In this document: positions 16,861 to 24,118 of the stretch, one piece after another
Numbering within the stretch: position 1 is the stretch's first letter
How the letters are laid out: the number at the start of each line of letters is the position of its first letter
IMG/VR virus record: IMGVR_UViG_3300030012_003189
Span: 1-64,000 of that record
Reading direction: 5' to 3' (one strand)
DNA length: 64,000 nucleotides
Source of the DNA: a virus
Translations under genes and position numbers: made by a program
Notes under the pieces: model-generated
What the model was told of the DNA's origin: nothing
The model's input: only the letters and a program-made list of their open reading frames with translations
The model's database searches: none

Positions 16861-17058
16861 TTAACTTTCTTTCTTTTCGCCTTTGCCTTTCCAAGCAGCA
16901 TCGATTTTGTTAAAAAATGCTTTTTTCTCTTCATCAGACATTTGAGGAATTGATTTACCAGATTTTTTTAGTGCTTTTGCAAAAAACTTCTGATATTCAG
17001 TTTCTTCTCTCAATACATCTTTGATGATTTCTTTTAATCTTTCCTTTGTTATTTTCAT
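16861..17058 (-). CDS. Small basic head-region protein with FFxxIDxAWK module
   Basis: A 65-residue protein: leader MKITKERLKEIIKDVLREE, then a compact module YQKFFAKALKKSGKSIPQM and EEKKAFFNKIDAAWKGKG. I recognise this module as a recurrent C-terminal unit of small phage proteins, function unknown. Four-base overlap (ATGA) with the gene upstream. Probably a structural or internal protein. Confidence 0.5.
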   Translation of the reverse strand: MKITKERLKEIIKDVLREETEYQKFFAKALKKSGKSIPQMSDEEKKAFFNKIDAAWKGKGEKKES

Positions 17059-17516
17059 TGGTCTAATTCCTTTATACTGTTAACTATATTAATTAACCTT
17101 TCCTTTATCTTATAAATATGAGTATTTGTTCTTTTCCAATACTTGTCTTTGTTTAACTCATTCATAGAACGAATCTTATTGTACCATCTAAAAAACATCT
17201 CAACTTCGGCTAATTGATATTTTAATTCTTTTAATCCCAAAGCTAACTTATGGTTGGGAGTTTTTGTTTCATCATTTTTTAACTCTAACCATCTATTTAC
17301 AGGTCTTTTTATCTTCTTACCCTCACCAACAATTCTATAACCCATTTGAGTAGCTATCCTTTTTCTTTTTTCTTTATCTTTTTTGGATTTTTTGTTTAGA
17401 AAAGCGTAAGGAGTATCGAAACCATCTATATTTGCGGTTGTTGTGATTTCATCTAAATCCTCATCCATCTCTTCGACAAGATTACGAATATATTCTTTAA
17501 GCTTTGTTTCTAACAT
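17055..17516 (-). CDS. Conserved marine T4-like hypothetical protein
   Basis: A 153-residue basic helical protein. It starts MLETKLKEYIRNLVEEMDED, then ITTTANIDGFDTPYAFLNKK (about 25-44), which I recall from other marine T4-like phages, then a basic region (KRIATQMGYRIVGEGKK) and a helical C-terminal half (LKELKYQLAEVEMFFRWYNK). No catalytic motif. It overlaps its neighbours at both ends (20 and 4 bases). The position between portal and protease suggests a head-assembly role. Confidence 0.55.
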   Translation of the reverse strand: MLETKLKEYIRNLVEEMDEDLDEITTTANIDGFDTPYAFLNKKSKKDKEKRKRIATQMGYRIVGEGKKIKRPVNRWLELKNDETKTPNHKLALGLKELKYQLAEVEMFFRWYNKIRSMNELNKDKYWKRTNTHIYKIKERLINIVNSIKELDQ

Positions 17517-18372
17517 TTTTTATTTCACTAATCAATTCATATGCTATCATCATAGCAGAAACCTGATTGTCTGAAACTACCCTACCAATTTTTGTTTTTT
17601 TCAAAACATTGATAGTTTCTTTTAACTTTATTTTTGTAACCTTATCTTTGACCTCTTTATGTTGTTTTACCAACTGAGTAACCACTTCTTTGAGTTGTTG
17701 AGTATAGTATTCTGTAAATTTGGAAGTATTACTTACATTGTTAATGTAATTTTTTAACAATGCTTTTTGAGATTCATTTAATTTTTGATGTTTTTTGTTG
17801 AAAGTTTCTAACAATACTTTATATGTTAAGAATCTTTCTTCTTTATTCTGAGTTTTAAACTCAGAAATTGTTTTATCTTCAACAAGTTGTGCTTTATTTT
17901 CTAATTCACCACCTATTAAACCTTCTACAATAGTATATTTAGAATTAAATACATCTTTTACATCGTAGTTTTCTTTGTTTTGAGATTCAAATATCTTATA
18001 AATGGAAGCCATCACCTTATAATTTGTAATTGGTGATGATAAAAATTGATTAATATCAAAAGATTCTTGGATTTTTTTAACTAAATTGTATTTTTCTTTA
18101 GTTAACTTCTTTAAATCAATTCTTTTTCTTGCTTCTAAAATAGTATCAATAAATTTTTCTGCTCTTCCCTCTGATTTGTACTTTTCTTCGGATAGCATTT
18201 GATACAATCTGAGTTCTTTACCTAACTCAGTCCTATTACTATAAAATTCTTTGAGAATTTTTTGTGCTTTTTCGTTATTATCACCATTTAAGACCTCAAA
18301 AGTAATTTGTCTGACTAATAGTTCAAACAAAATTCCAGTGTTCTTAAACTTACTATGTTTAATTTTTTTCAT
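17497..18372 (-). CDS. Conserved portal-adjacent hypothetical protein
   Basis: A 291-residue mostly helical, Lys-rich protein beginning MKKIKHSKFKNTGILFELLV. This KNTGILFELLVRQIT start followed by LKEFYSNRTELGKELRLYQ is a pattern I recall directly after the portal gene in marine T4-like phages; function unknown to me. There is no membrane segment. It starts after a TATATTTATATT-like box at 18418-18407 and has an AGGAAGT ribosome site, so it probably begins a transcript carrying the protease and internal-protein genes. Confidence 0.6.
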   Translation of the reverse strand: MKKIKHSKFKNTGILFELLVRQITFEVLNGDNNEKAQKILKEFYSNRTELGKELRLYQMLSEEKYKSEGRAEKFIDTILEARKRIDLKKLTKEKYNLVKKIQESFDINQFLSSPITNYKVMASIYKIFESQNKENYDVKDVFNSKYTIVEGLIGGELENKAQLVEDKTISEFKTQNKEERFLTYKVLLETFNKKHQKLNESQKALLKNYINNVSNTSKFTEYYTQQLKEVVTQLVKQHKEVKDKVTKIKLKETINVLKKTKIGRVVSDNQVSAMMIAYELISEIKNVRNKA

Positions 18373-18406
18373 TTTACTTCCTAATTTGATAGAATACTAA
18401 ATCTCT

Positions 18407-18418
18407 AATATAAATATA
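18407..18418 (-). promoter_or_regulatory. Putative late promoter box (TATATTTATATT)
   Basis: Coding strand TATATTTATATT, 34 bases before the ATG at 18372 and after the portal gene. One mismatch to the TATATTTATATA box seen before other units. Confidence 0.5.
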
Positions 18419-18439
18419 AAAATATTTATTAAAGAGAAT

Positions 18440-20170
18440 TTATTCCTCTATAATGTTATTTTCATCCAACATATCTGTCTCTTGAAGAAACTTTCGTTTT
18501 GATGAAACACCATTAACTATACTCTTAATTTTATCGGATGATAACCTGGTTTCCTTCTTTAACGCATTTTTACGTTCTTCGTCCCCAAGAGGGTCTCTAC
18601 CATAAGGATGTTTATCTTTCTTATAAGTATTACCTTCTCTCGGTCTACCACCTTTATCTTTCAACTCATTTTTAAGATTTTCCAAAGATTCTTCTACATC
18701 AACTGGCTCTTCATCTTCTTTAGCTGGGTCACTACCCTCATCTTCGATTGAACGGAATCTGTATCTATCTTTTAAATCTTCAATCATTGTTTCTCTTTGT
18801 TTATCAGATTCACCTCTACTCAATTTAAAGATATTATCATATACCCATTCTTTGGATAACATATTTAAACCTTGAATGTCTTGTGCTAATCTAATCTTTT
18901 CACTCCAAAGATTTACTTTTTCTTGCTCATATATCATTGATGGGTTAACCAATCCTAATTCAAAGTTAGTTAACTCTGCATCTTGAATACCTTGTGAGTA
19001 TAAATGAACGATTGCAATTTTTGTTAACTCAGAAATTACAATTCTTTGGATTCTTTCGATTGTTCTTGCGAATCTAACATCTTCAGCTGCTAATGTTGCT
19101 TTACCATTAACCTGCTCTTCGTATCCTAAATAAGCTTTTGGTATTTTAAGAGCTGCAAATAGTTTATTTTTAAGATAATCAATATCTTCAATGTTACTAA
19201 ACTCTAAACCTGATAGGTTTTCAATATTAGTACCACTATCACCACCTCTGACTGGTAAGTAAAAATCTTCTGTAAGGTTTTGTATATTATACTTTAGGTT
19301 GTAATCACCTGTATTTTGGTCAACAAATGGAATCTTCTTCATTTTGTTGATGATTCTTTGCATATAGTTATCTACTTCGTTTGGTGGGATGTTACCTATA
19401 TCAATTTTGAACACTCTCTTTTCAGGTGCTCTCATAATTCTATGAATCAACATAGCATCTTCCATCAGAGATAATTGTTTCCATAATCTTCTACCATTTT
19501 CAATCATAGCTTTACCATATGGTAAGAAGTTTGTATCAGCTAATAATCTAAAATGTGCTACTTCGAAGTTATCATAATCCACTTTACCTAATGAATCATC
19601 TTCTACGTGGAATTTTACAAAGTTTGGATTGTTAGGGTCTGTATTTTCTAATCTTTCTGTATTGTAAACAGATAGTGGAGATACATTTACAATACCTTTA
19701 CCCTCAGCCATCTCCAATGAAAGGAAGAAATCTCCATACTTACACATATTTCTTACCCAAGGCCAAAGATTGAATTCAATATTTAGTACATCGTAGAATA
19801 AGTTGTTTAGAATCTGTTGTACTTGTTCATTTGTTGAACGAACTGTAAGAATATCACCATATTCATTCTTTAGTGTTGATTCATCAGCGTATATATCTAA
19901 TGCTGATGCCAAAATAGGGTCATTATCCATAGCATCATAATCTCTGAATAATTCTCTACGAACTTGTTGATATGCCATTGATTGGGCTGCACCTGCTGAT
20001 TCGTAAAATCCTTTTTGTAATTTTGTGTATCGGTCTCTTAGATGAGATAAGTTTGTTTTTTGTCTCATATCGACATCAGAAACTTTTCTTCTACCTTTAG
20101 CATCGACTCTAACGACTGCTTGTGTAGCGAATAGTTTTCTTAATCTACCGAAAAATGAAGTATCTGCCAT
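18440..20170 (-). CDS. gp20-like portal vertex protein
   Basis: A 576-residue protein, close to T4 gp20 (524). T4-type portal features: MDNDPILASALDIYADEST near residue 81, FLPYGKAMIENGRRLWKQ around 218, and the hallmark stretch LMEDAMLIHRIMRAPEKR then VFKIDIGNIPPNEVDNYM around 240-270, and FYLPVRGGDSGTNIENL around 310. The C-terminal ~90 residues are charged and probably disordered (DPAKEDEEPVDVEESL). The portal is the dodecameric ring at the unique vertex that initiates prohead assembly and threads DNA. The start is an ATG. Confidence 0.9.
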   Translation of the reverse strand: MADTSFFGRLRKLFATQAVVRVDAKGRRKVSDVDMRQKTNLSHLRDRYTKLQKGFYESAGAAQSMAYQQVRRELFRDYDAMDNDPILASALDIYADESTLKNEYGDILTVRSTNEQVQQILNNLFYDVLNIEFNLWPWVRNMCKYGDFFLSLEMAEGKGIVNVSPLSVYNTERLENTDPNNPNFVKFHVEDDSLGKVDYDNFEVAHFRLLADTNFLPYGKAMIENGRRLWKQLSLMEDAMLIHRIMRAPEKRVFKIDIGNIPPNEVDNYMQRIINKMKKIPFVDQNTGDYNLKYNIQNLTEDFYLPVRGGDSGTNIENLSGLEFSNIEDIDYLKNKLFAALKIPKAYLGYEEQVNGKATLAAEDVRFARTIERIQRIVISELTKIAIVHLYSQGIQDAELTNFELGLVNPSMIYEQEKVNLWSEKIRLAQDIQGLNMLSKEWVYDNIFKLSRGESDKQRETMIEDLKDRYRFRSIEDEGSDPAKEDEEPVDVEESLENLKNELKDKGGRPREGNTYKKDKHPYGRDPLGDEERKNALKKETRLSSDKIKSIVNGVSSKRKFLQETDMLDENNIIEE

Positions 20171-20199
20171 TTTGTTTTAATTTAATTATATAACCTTTA

Positions 20200-20604
20200 T
20201 TACCAAGCTCTACAACTCCAATACCTAGCCTTATGTCTTGGACCAGGATTATCACAGTTGTGTCTTGCTCTGAATGCTTTTCTTCGGGCTGGGTCTGATT
20301 TTTTAATTCTCATTGTTTTCTCACCACCCTTACCTTTGTGACCGAAATTAACTTTTACCACGTTACCTTTCGGATTTTTTACATAAACTTTGAATTTTGC
20401 TACATCACCTCTTGTTGGTTTACCTAATTTTACCTTTCTACCTTGATACTCAGCTTCATTTACATCAGGTTTGTAATGTTTTAAAAATTCTATAAGCTCT
20501 GAAATGTCTTGTTCGTTCACTACATCATACTCTTCAACCTCTTCGGCTTCATTTCTGATAATATTAATGTGATTAGAATATAATGCTTTTGTAATATTGT
20601 CCAT
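20200..20604 (-). CDS. Small conserved protein with RHNCDNPG...YWSC C-terminal module
   Basis: A 134-residue protein between terminase and portal genes. The N-terminal half is acidic; the C-terminal half is basic and ends with a well-conserved module, PARRKAFRARHNCDN then GPRHKARYWSCRAW, whose His/Cys residues could bind zinc. I recall this module at the C-terminus of marine T4-like proteins, sometimes attached to structural or protease-linked proteins. Function unknown. Good ribosome site (AAGGAG) and a TATATATTTATA box just upstream. Packaged basic protein or packaging accessory are both possible. Confidence 0.55.
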   Translation of the reverse strand: MDNITKALYSNHINIIRNEAEEVEEYDVVNEQDISELIEFLKHYKPDVNEAEYQGRKVKLGKPTRGDVAKFKVYVKNPKGNVVKVNFGHKGKGGEKTMRIKKSDPARRKAFRARHNCDNPGPRHKARYWSCRAW

Positions 20605-20620
20605 AATTAACTCCTTACAC

Positions 20621-20632
20621 TATAAATATATA
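20621..20632 (-). promoter_or_regulatory. Putative late promoter box (TATATATTTATA)
   Basis: The coding strand reads TATATATTTATA, 16 bases before the ATG at 20604, between the terminase stop and the next gene. Related to the box found at eight other unit starts here. Confidence 0.5.
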
Positions 20633-20643
20633 ATTTTTCATTA

Positions 20644-22224
20644 TTACCTAATTAACCAAGTCAAATCCTCATCGGTATCACCAACTCTTTGTGTCCAAGG
20701 GTTTCCATCTACAGTACTTCCACCACCATAAACTCCTTGTCCATGCGTTTGTTGTCCAATACTACCTAAAGCTTGTTTTGTTAAATCAATACCTTCCTGT
20801 CTTAATCTCAAAGCGGTATCTCTAACCCACAATCCGATTGCGAATGACATAGTTAAATCATCATTATAACCTTTCATTGCTTCAGCTCTATTACCACTCC
20901 ATATAAATGTAAATAATTCATCTATAAGGCGTGATGAACGAACCATACAAGATTTTTCTCTGAAGTAATCATCTAATTTAGATATAATCAGAGGTCTTGT
21001 CTTAGATGTAGTACTAAAACCAGCTACCATACCTCTTTCTTCTCTTCGGTATTTATTTGTCATCTGATTTTCTACATCTACATATTTTAAATCCTTACTC
21101 ATATAAAATAAGTTAGGATATGCTCTATCAATTATCTGTTGGATTACTGCCCAACCTATATTTGCGTTTTCAACTACTAATAATGCGTTATTGTACTCTG
21201 TTGCTAATGCAACTAAAAAGTTTCCAAAGTCTTTTGTTTCCAATTTTCCTTTGTACTCAGCTACTTGTGAAGCTTGTTCAACATCAAAGACGTGACAAGC
21301 AGAGTAATCTGTTGAATCTCCTCTAGCTACATCAGCTACTACCATATAACTTTTGTTGTAATCAGGATATTCCCATTTCCATAGGTTTCCATCAAATCCA
21401 GTCTTTTCAATTGGTTCTTGTATATGTGTTTCTTTGTAAAACATAAGGAGTTGAGGGTCAATCACTGTATCACCAGAGGAAACGAAATCACAATCACATT
21501 CTTGAGCCGCTCCTTTTGGTCCTAATAGTTTTTCTTGTTCATCTCTCCAAGTTTGGTCTCTTTCAGGATGTACACTCCAATGTAAACGGATTGTATTAAA
21601 TCCATTTTCCTCTTCTTCGGCTCCTACCCATGTCTTATGAAAGAAATTTCCTACACCATTTGGTGTTGAAAGGATAACTGCACTACCACCAGTAGATAAG
21701 GTAGATTGTGCTGATACCCATATATCTTCAATCTTATCAATGAATGCTGCCTCATCAAATACTAATAAGGATAGTGCTTCAGAACGACCAGCATCACCAG
21801 CTGCTGATGTTGCTTTTATCTGAGAACCATTTGAATATCTAAGAGATAGTTTATTATCTTCTATAGCTGTTTGTTTTAACCACGATGGTAAGTTATCATT
21901 CATATATCTTACCTTAGTAACTAAGTTTTTAGCTACTTCTTGTTTAGTTGCTATAATTAAAATATTGAAATCAGAATTAAATAACATTTTCCAAAGAGAA
22001 AATCCCGCTACTAATGTTGATATACCAGTTTGTCTTGATTTAAGAACTATGTTATATCTATTCTCATCAAATTGTGTAAGAGTTCTTTCTTGAAATTCAA
22101 ATAAATGAAAAGGTATCTTCCCTCTAACTGGGTGCTGAATATAGCAGTACTTTTTCATAAAGTGAATCGGGTCTGATGCACATTTCTGATATTCAATTTT
22201 GATAATCTCCTTTAAGGATGCCAT
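20644..22224 (-). CDS. gp17-like large terminase subunit
   Basis: A 526-residue DNA-packaging motor. ATPase: Walker A variant KSRQTGIST at 62-70 (the SRQxGxS form typical of T4-like terminases), Walker B LSLLVFDEAAFID with the acidic pair at 157-158, and coupling motif ILSTPNG near 184-190. Nuclease: MVVADVARGDSTDYS with first acidic residue Asp298, and further acidic residues downstream (VVENANIGW; DDLTMSFAIGLW). It cuts concatemeric DNA and pumps it through the portal. T4 gp17 is 610 residues, so this one is somewhat compact. No small terminase (gp16) is recognised beside it. Adjacent to the upstream gene by 0 bases. Confidence 0.92.
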   Translation of the reverse strand: MASLKEIIKIEYQKCASDPIHFMKKYCYIQHPVRGKIPFHLFEFQERTLTQFDENRYNIVLKSRQTGISTLVAGFSLWKMLFNSDFNILIIATKQEVAKNLVTKVRYMNDNLPSWLKQTAIEDNKLSLRYSNGSQIKATSAAGDAGRSEALSLLVFDEAAFIDKIEDIWVSAQSTLSTGGSAVILSTPNGVGNFFHKTWVGAEEEENGFNTIRLHWSVHPERDQTWRDEQEKLLGPKGAAQECDCDFVSSGDTVIDPQLLMFYKETHIQEPIEKTGFDGNLWKWEYPDYNKSYMVVADVARGDSTDYSACHVFDVEQASQVAEYKGKLETKDFGNFLVALATEYNNALLVVENANIGWAVIQQIIDRAYPNLFYMSKDLKYVDVENQMTNKYRREERGMVAGFSTTSKTRPLIISKLDDYFREKSCMVRSSRLIDELFTFIWSGNRAEAMKGYNDDLTMSFAIGLWVRDTALRLRQEGIDLTKQALGSIGQQTHGQGVYGGGSTVDGNPWTQRVGDTDEDLTWLIR

Positions 22225-22932
22225 CTATTTCTTTTTCTTAAATGATAATTTCCAATATAGTGAACCGCCAACATAAGGAGTTACATTATTATTTGCATTT
22301 AGTACACCTAAATTTAATCCAAATATTTTATCCTTCTTGTCTTTATATAAAATACCAAATTTTGCACTTTGTATAAAATCGGTTTTATTGAAATCAGCGC
22401 CAACTCCGTAATAGAATTGTCTTTTGGGTAACTCTTTTACTATCTTTGTATTGTAGATTGTTGGAATCTGAAAGTTCCATTCTATTTTTCTACTTAGAAT
22501 TTTATTTTGTGATATTGTATCTGTAAGATATCCAAATCCTAAAGATGGATTCGGTTTTGTTCCAATTGAATCAATTGTTATTTCAGGTCCAAAATCATAT
22601 GTTAGATTTAAAGTATCTTTTACAATATATTTTGCGTAGTAATCTTCTACTACTTTTAAAGAATCAACATCAGCTGGAACTTCTACAGTAATCGTTTCTA
22701 CTTTTGTAATATACTTAGGTACATACTTTGGAACTTCGATTGTCTTTTCAATAAATACTGTATCTATCTTTTGTTCTAACAATTCATAATCTTTTCCATC
22801 TACCTTAACTATATCTTTTGGTTCTGTGGATGAATCTCCACTACATGCTCTCATTAATAGAATTACAACTATTAATCCTAAGATTAGTATTTCTTTAAAA
22901 TACTTTCTTAATATACTAAAGAATGTGCTCAT
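22225..22932 (-). CDS. Membrane-anchored protein, possible spanin-like or envelope protein
   Basis: A 235-residue protein with an N-terminal hydrophobic helix (about residues 13-28, EILILGLIVVILLM) followed by ACSGDSS, so it is anchored with the bulk outside the cytoplasm. A Cys follows the helix, but the preceding residues (LMRAC) are not a good lipobox. The exposed part has Val/Pro-rich repeats (EVPKYVPKYITKVETI) and a C-terminal beta-rich region (YYGVGADF, VTPYVGGSLYWKL) resembling small outer-membrane-like strands. Similar proteins occur in phages of Bacteroidota as I recall. It overlaps the upstream gene by 17 bases and abuts the terminase. Lysis (spanin) function is a guess. Confidence 0.5.
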   Translation of the reverse strand: MSTFFSILRKYFKEILILGLIVVILLMRACSGDSSTEPKDIVKVDGKDYELLEQKIDTVFIEKTIEVPKYVPKYITKVETITVEVPADVDSLKVVEDYYAKYIVKDTLNLTYDFGPEITIDSIGTKPNPSLGFGYLTDTISQNKILSRKIEWNFQIPTIYNTKIVKELPKRQFYYGVGADFNKTDFIQSAKFGILYKDKKDKIFGLNLGVLNANNNVTPYVGGSLYWKLSFKKKK

Positions 22933-23581
22933 AATTTTTATCTTTTATTCGTTGGAAGCATTCTTCTCTTTTTTGTTTTATATCTTCCAACTCTATTTTA
23001 CTCTTCTCAACAAACTCACGCATTTCTGCTTTCATCTCATCTACAGGTTTTGGAAGAGTGTAAGTTTCAATAACTTCACCTTCCTCATTAATTTGTTCAT
23101 ATGTTTGTTTTAAATTTTTGATATCTTCTTCAATCTGGTCTAGTCTTAATATACCATCTGCCATAGCATTTGAAAACATTTTGTATTTTTCGTAATCCTC
23201 AAAAATACCATTTATTCTAAGTTCTCTTTCCATCTCTTTATTACAAGAAATACAAAATCCAGTTTTACGAATTAATTTTTTATTATTTGGTCCGAATTCA
23301 CCAACATGCTTACAATCTGTACCTTTACAATTATTTTGCTCTGCTAAATACTTTCTAATTTCTTGAAAAGTTTCTGAGTTTTTACCTGTTTTTAAAGTAT
23401 AACCCTCTTTCTTTTCATATCTGTAATGTTCATCTTCCCAAACATCACCTACTTTTCTATCTTCTTTTTTAGAAGTCCAACCAACAGTTGTATTTTTATC
23501 AAATTCACCACCCGTTCTAACCATATCGGATAGTTTTCTACGAGTTGGGTGCATAAATTTTCTTTTGAATTCTTTTGCCAT
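22916..23581 (-). CDS. Conserved zinc-ribbon-like protein upstream of terminase
   Basis: A 221-residue protein. Start MAKEFKRKFMHPTRRKLSDM, then EDEHYRYEKKEGYTLKTGKN. A likely zinc site: Cys in NNCKGTDCKH near 104-109 and GFCISCNKE near 128-131. The C-terminal third is coiled-coil (IEEDIKNLKQTYEQI, VEKSKIELEDIKQKREE). This architecture occurs upstream of the terminase in marine T4-like genomes as far as I recall, function unknown. It might do the DNA-recognition job of a small terminase, but I see no gp16 signature. Preceded by a TGATATTTATATA-type box. Confidence 0.55.
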   Translation of the reverse strand: MAKEFKRKFMHPTRRKLSDMVRTGGEFDKNTTVGWTSKKEDRKVGDVWEDEHYRYEKKEGYTLKTGKNSETFQEIRKYLAEQNNCKGTDCKHVGEFGPNNKKLIRKTGFCISCNKEMERELRINGIFEDYEKYKMFSNAMADGILRLDQIEEDIKNLKQTYEQINEEGEVIETYTLPKPVDEMKAEMREFVEKSKIELEDIKQKREECFQRIKDKNYEHIL

Positions 23582-23606
23582 ACTATTTTAACATATTATA
23601 TATGTA

Positions 23607-23617
23607 TATATAAATAT
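23607..23617 (-). promoter_or_regulatory. Putative late promoter box (GATATTTATATA)
   Basis: The coding strand reads GATATTTATATA, 25 bases before the ATG at 23581. Just upstream is AAATTGT-9 bases-ACAATTT, a weak hairpin that may end the previous transcript. Confidence 0.5.
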
Positions 23618-23642
23618 CACTAAATTGTAAAAACATAACAAT

Positions 23643-24116
23643 TTATATTAAAGTACTTTCTAAAGATTTTAATTGAGCATGTACTTGTTTACAATAAATA
23701 ACATCTTCTGCTAATGAAATACCTATTCTGTAGTTTTTGTAATCAAATACTTTTACCGATGTTAGTTTATCTAATTTTGTAAAATTTAAATTATATCTAT
23801 TACCAAACTCATCAATTAGTATTTTCCATTCACTTTCTAATATTTTAAATTTATGTTCTTTTTTTCCAACTACAATTATATCTTTATAATAACCTCGCCT
23901 TCCTAAATTTAAAATTTCAAATGATTTAGTATTTTTAACACTTTCATAAAATTTTGTTTTGTGTATATCGCTCACATAAAACAAATCAACATCTGTTGAG
24001 TTACGTTTATCTAATTCATCTTTCATATAGTAGATACCAACAGAACCACCCAAAGTTATGTGTGGGTTGTTGTTCATATGTGGCGCTACGAAATCAATAA
24101 GGTTTCTAGCTAACAT
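23643..24116 (-). CDS. Minimal pol-beta-type nucleotidyltransferase
   Basis: A 157-residue protein with the signature of the polymerase-beta-like nucleotidyltransferase superfamily: LGGSVGIYY (Gly-Gly-Ser at 23-25) followed by TDVDLFYV with the metal-binding pair Asp42 and Asp44. A third acidic residue is probably in the next strands (KFKILESEWKIL). Enzymes of this fold add nucleotides to proteins, antibiotics or RNA ends. It lies 2 bases downstream of the large NMNAT/ligase-like protein, so both may act in one nucleotide-transfer or end-repair process. The substrate is unknown; there is no antitoxin-like partner. Confidence 0.6.
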   Translation of the reverse strand: MLARNLIDFVAPHMNNNPHITLGGSVGIYYMKDELDKRNSTDVDLFYVSDIHKTKFYESVKNTKSFEILNLGRRGYYKDIIVVGKKEHKFKILESEWKILIDEFGNRYNLNFTKLDKLTSVKVFDYKNYRIGISLAEDVIYCKQVHAQLKSLESTLI

Positions 24117-24118
24117 TT

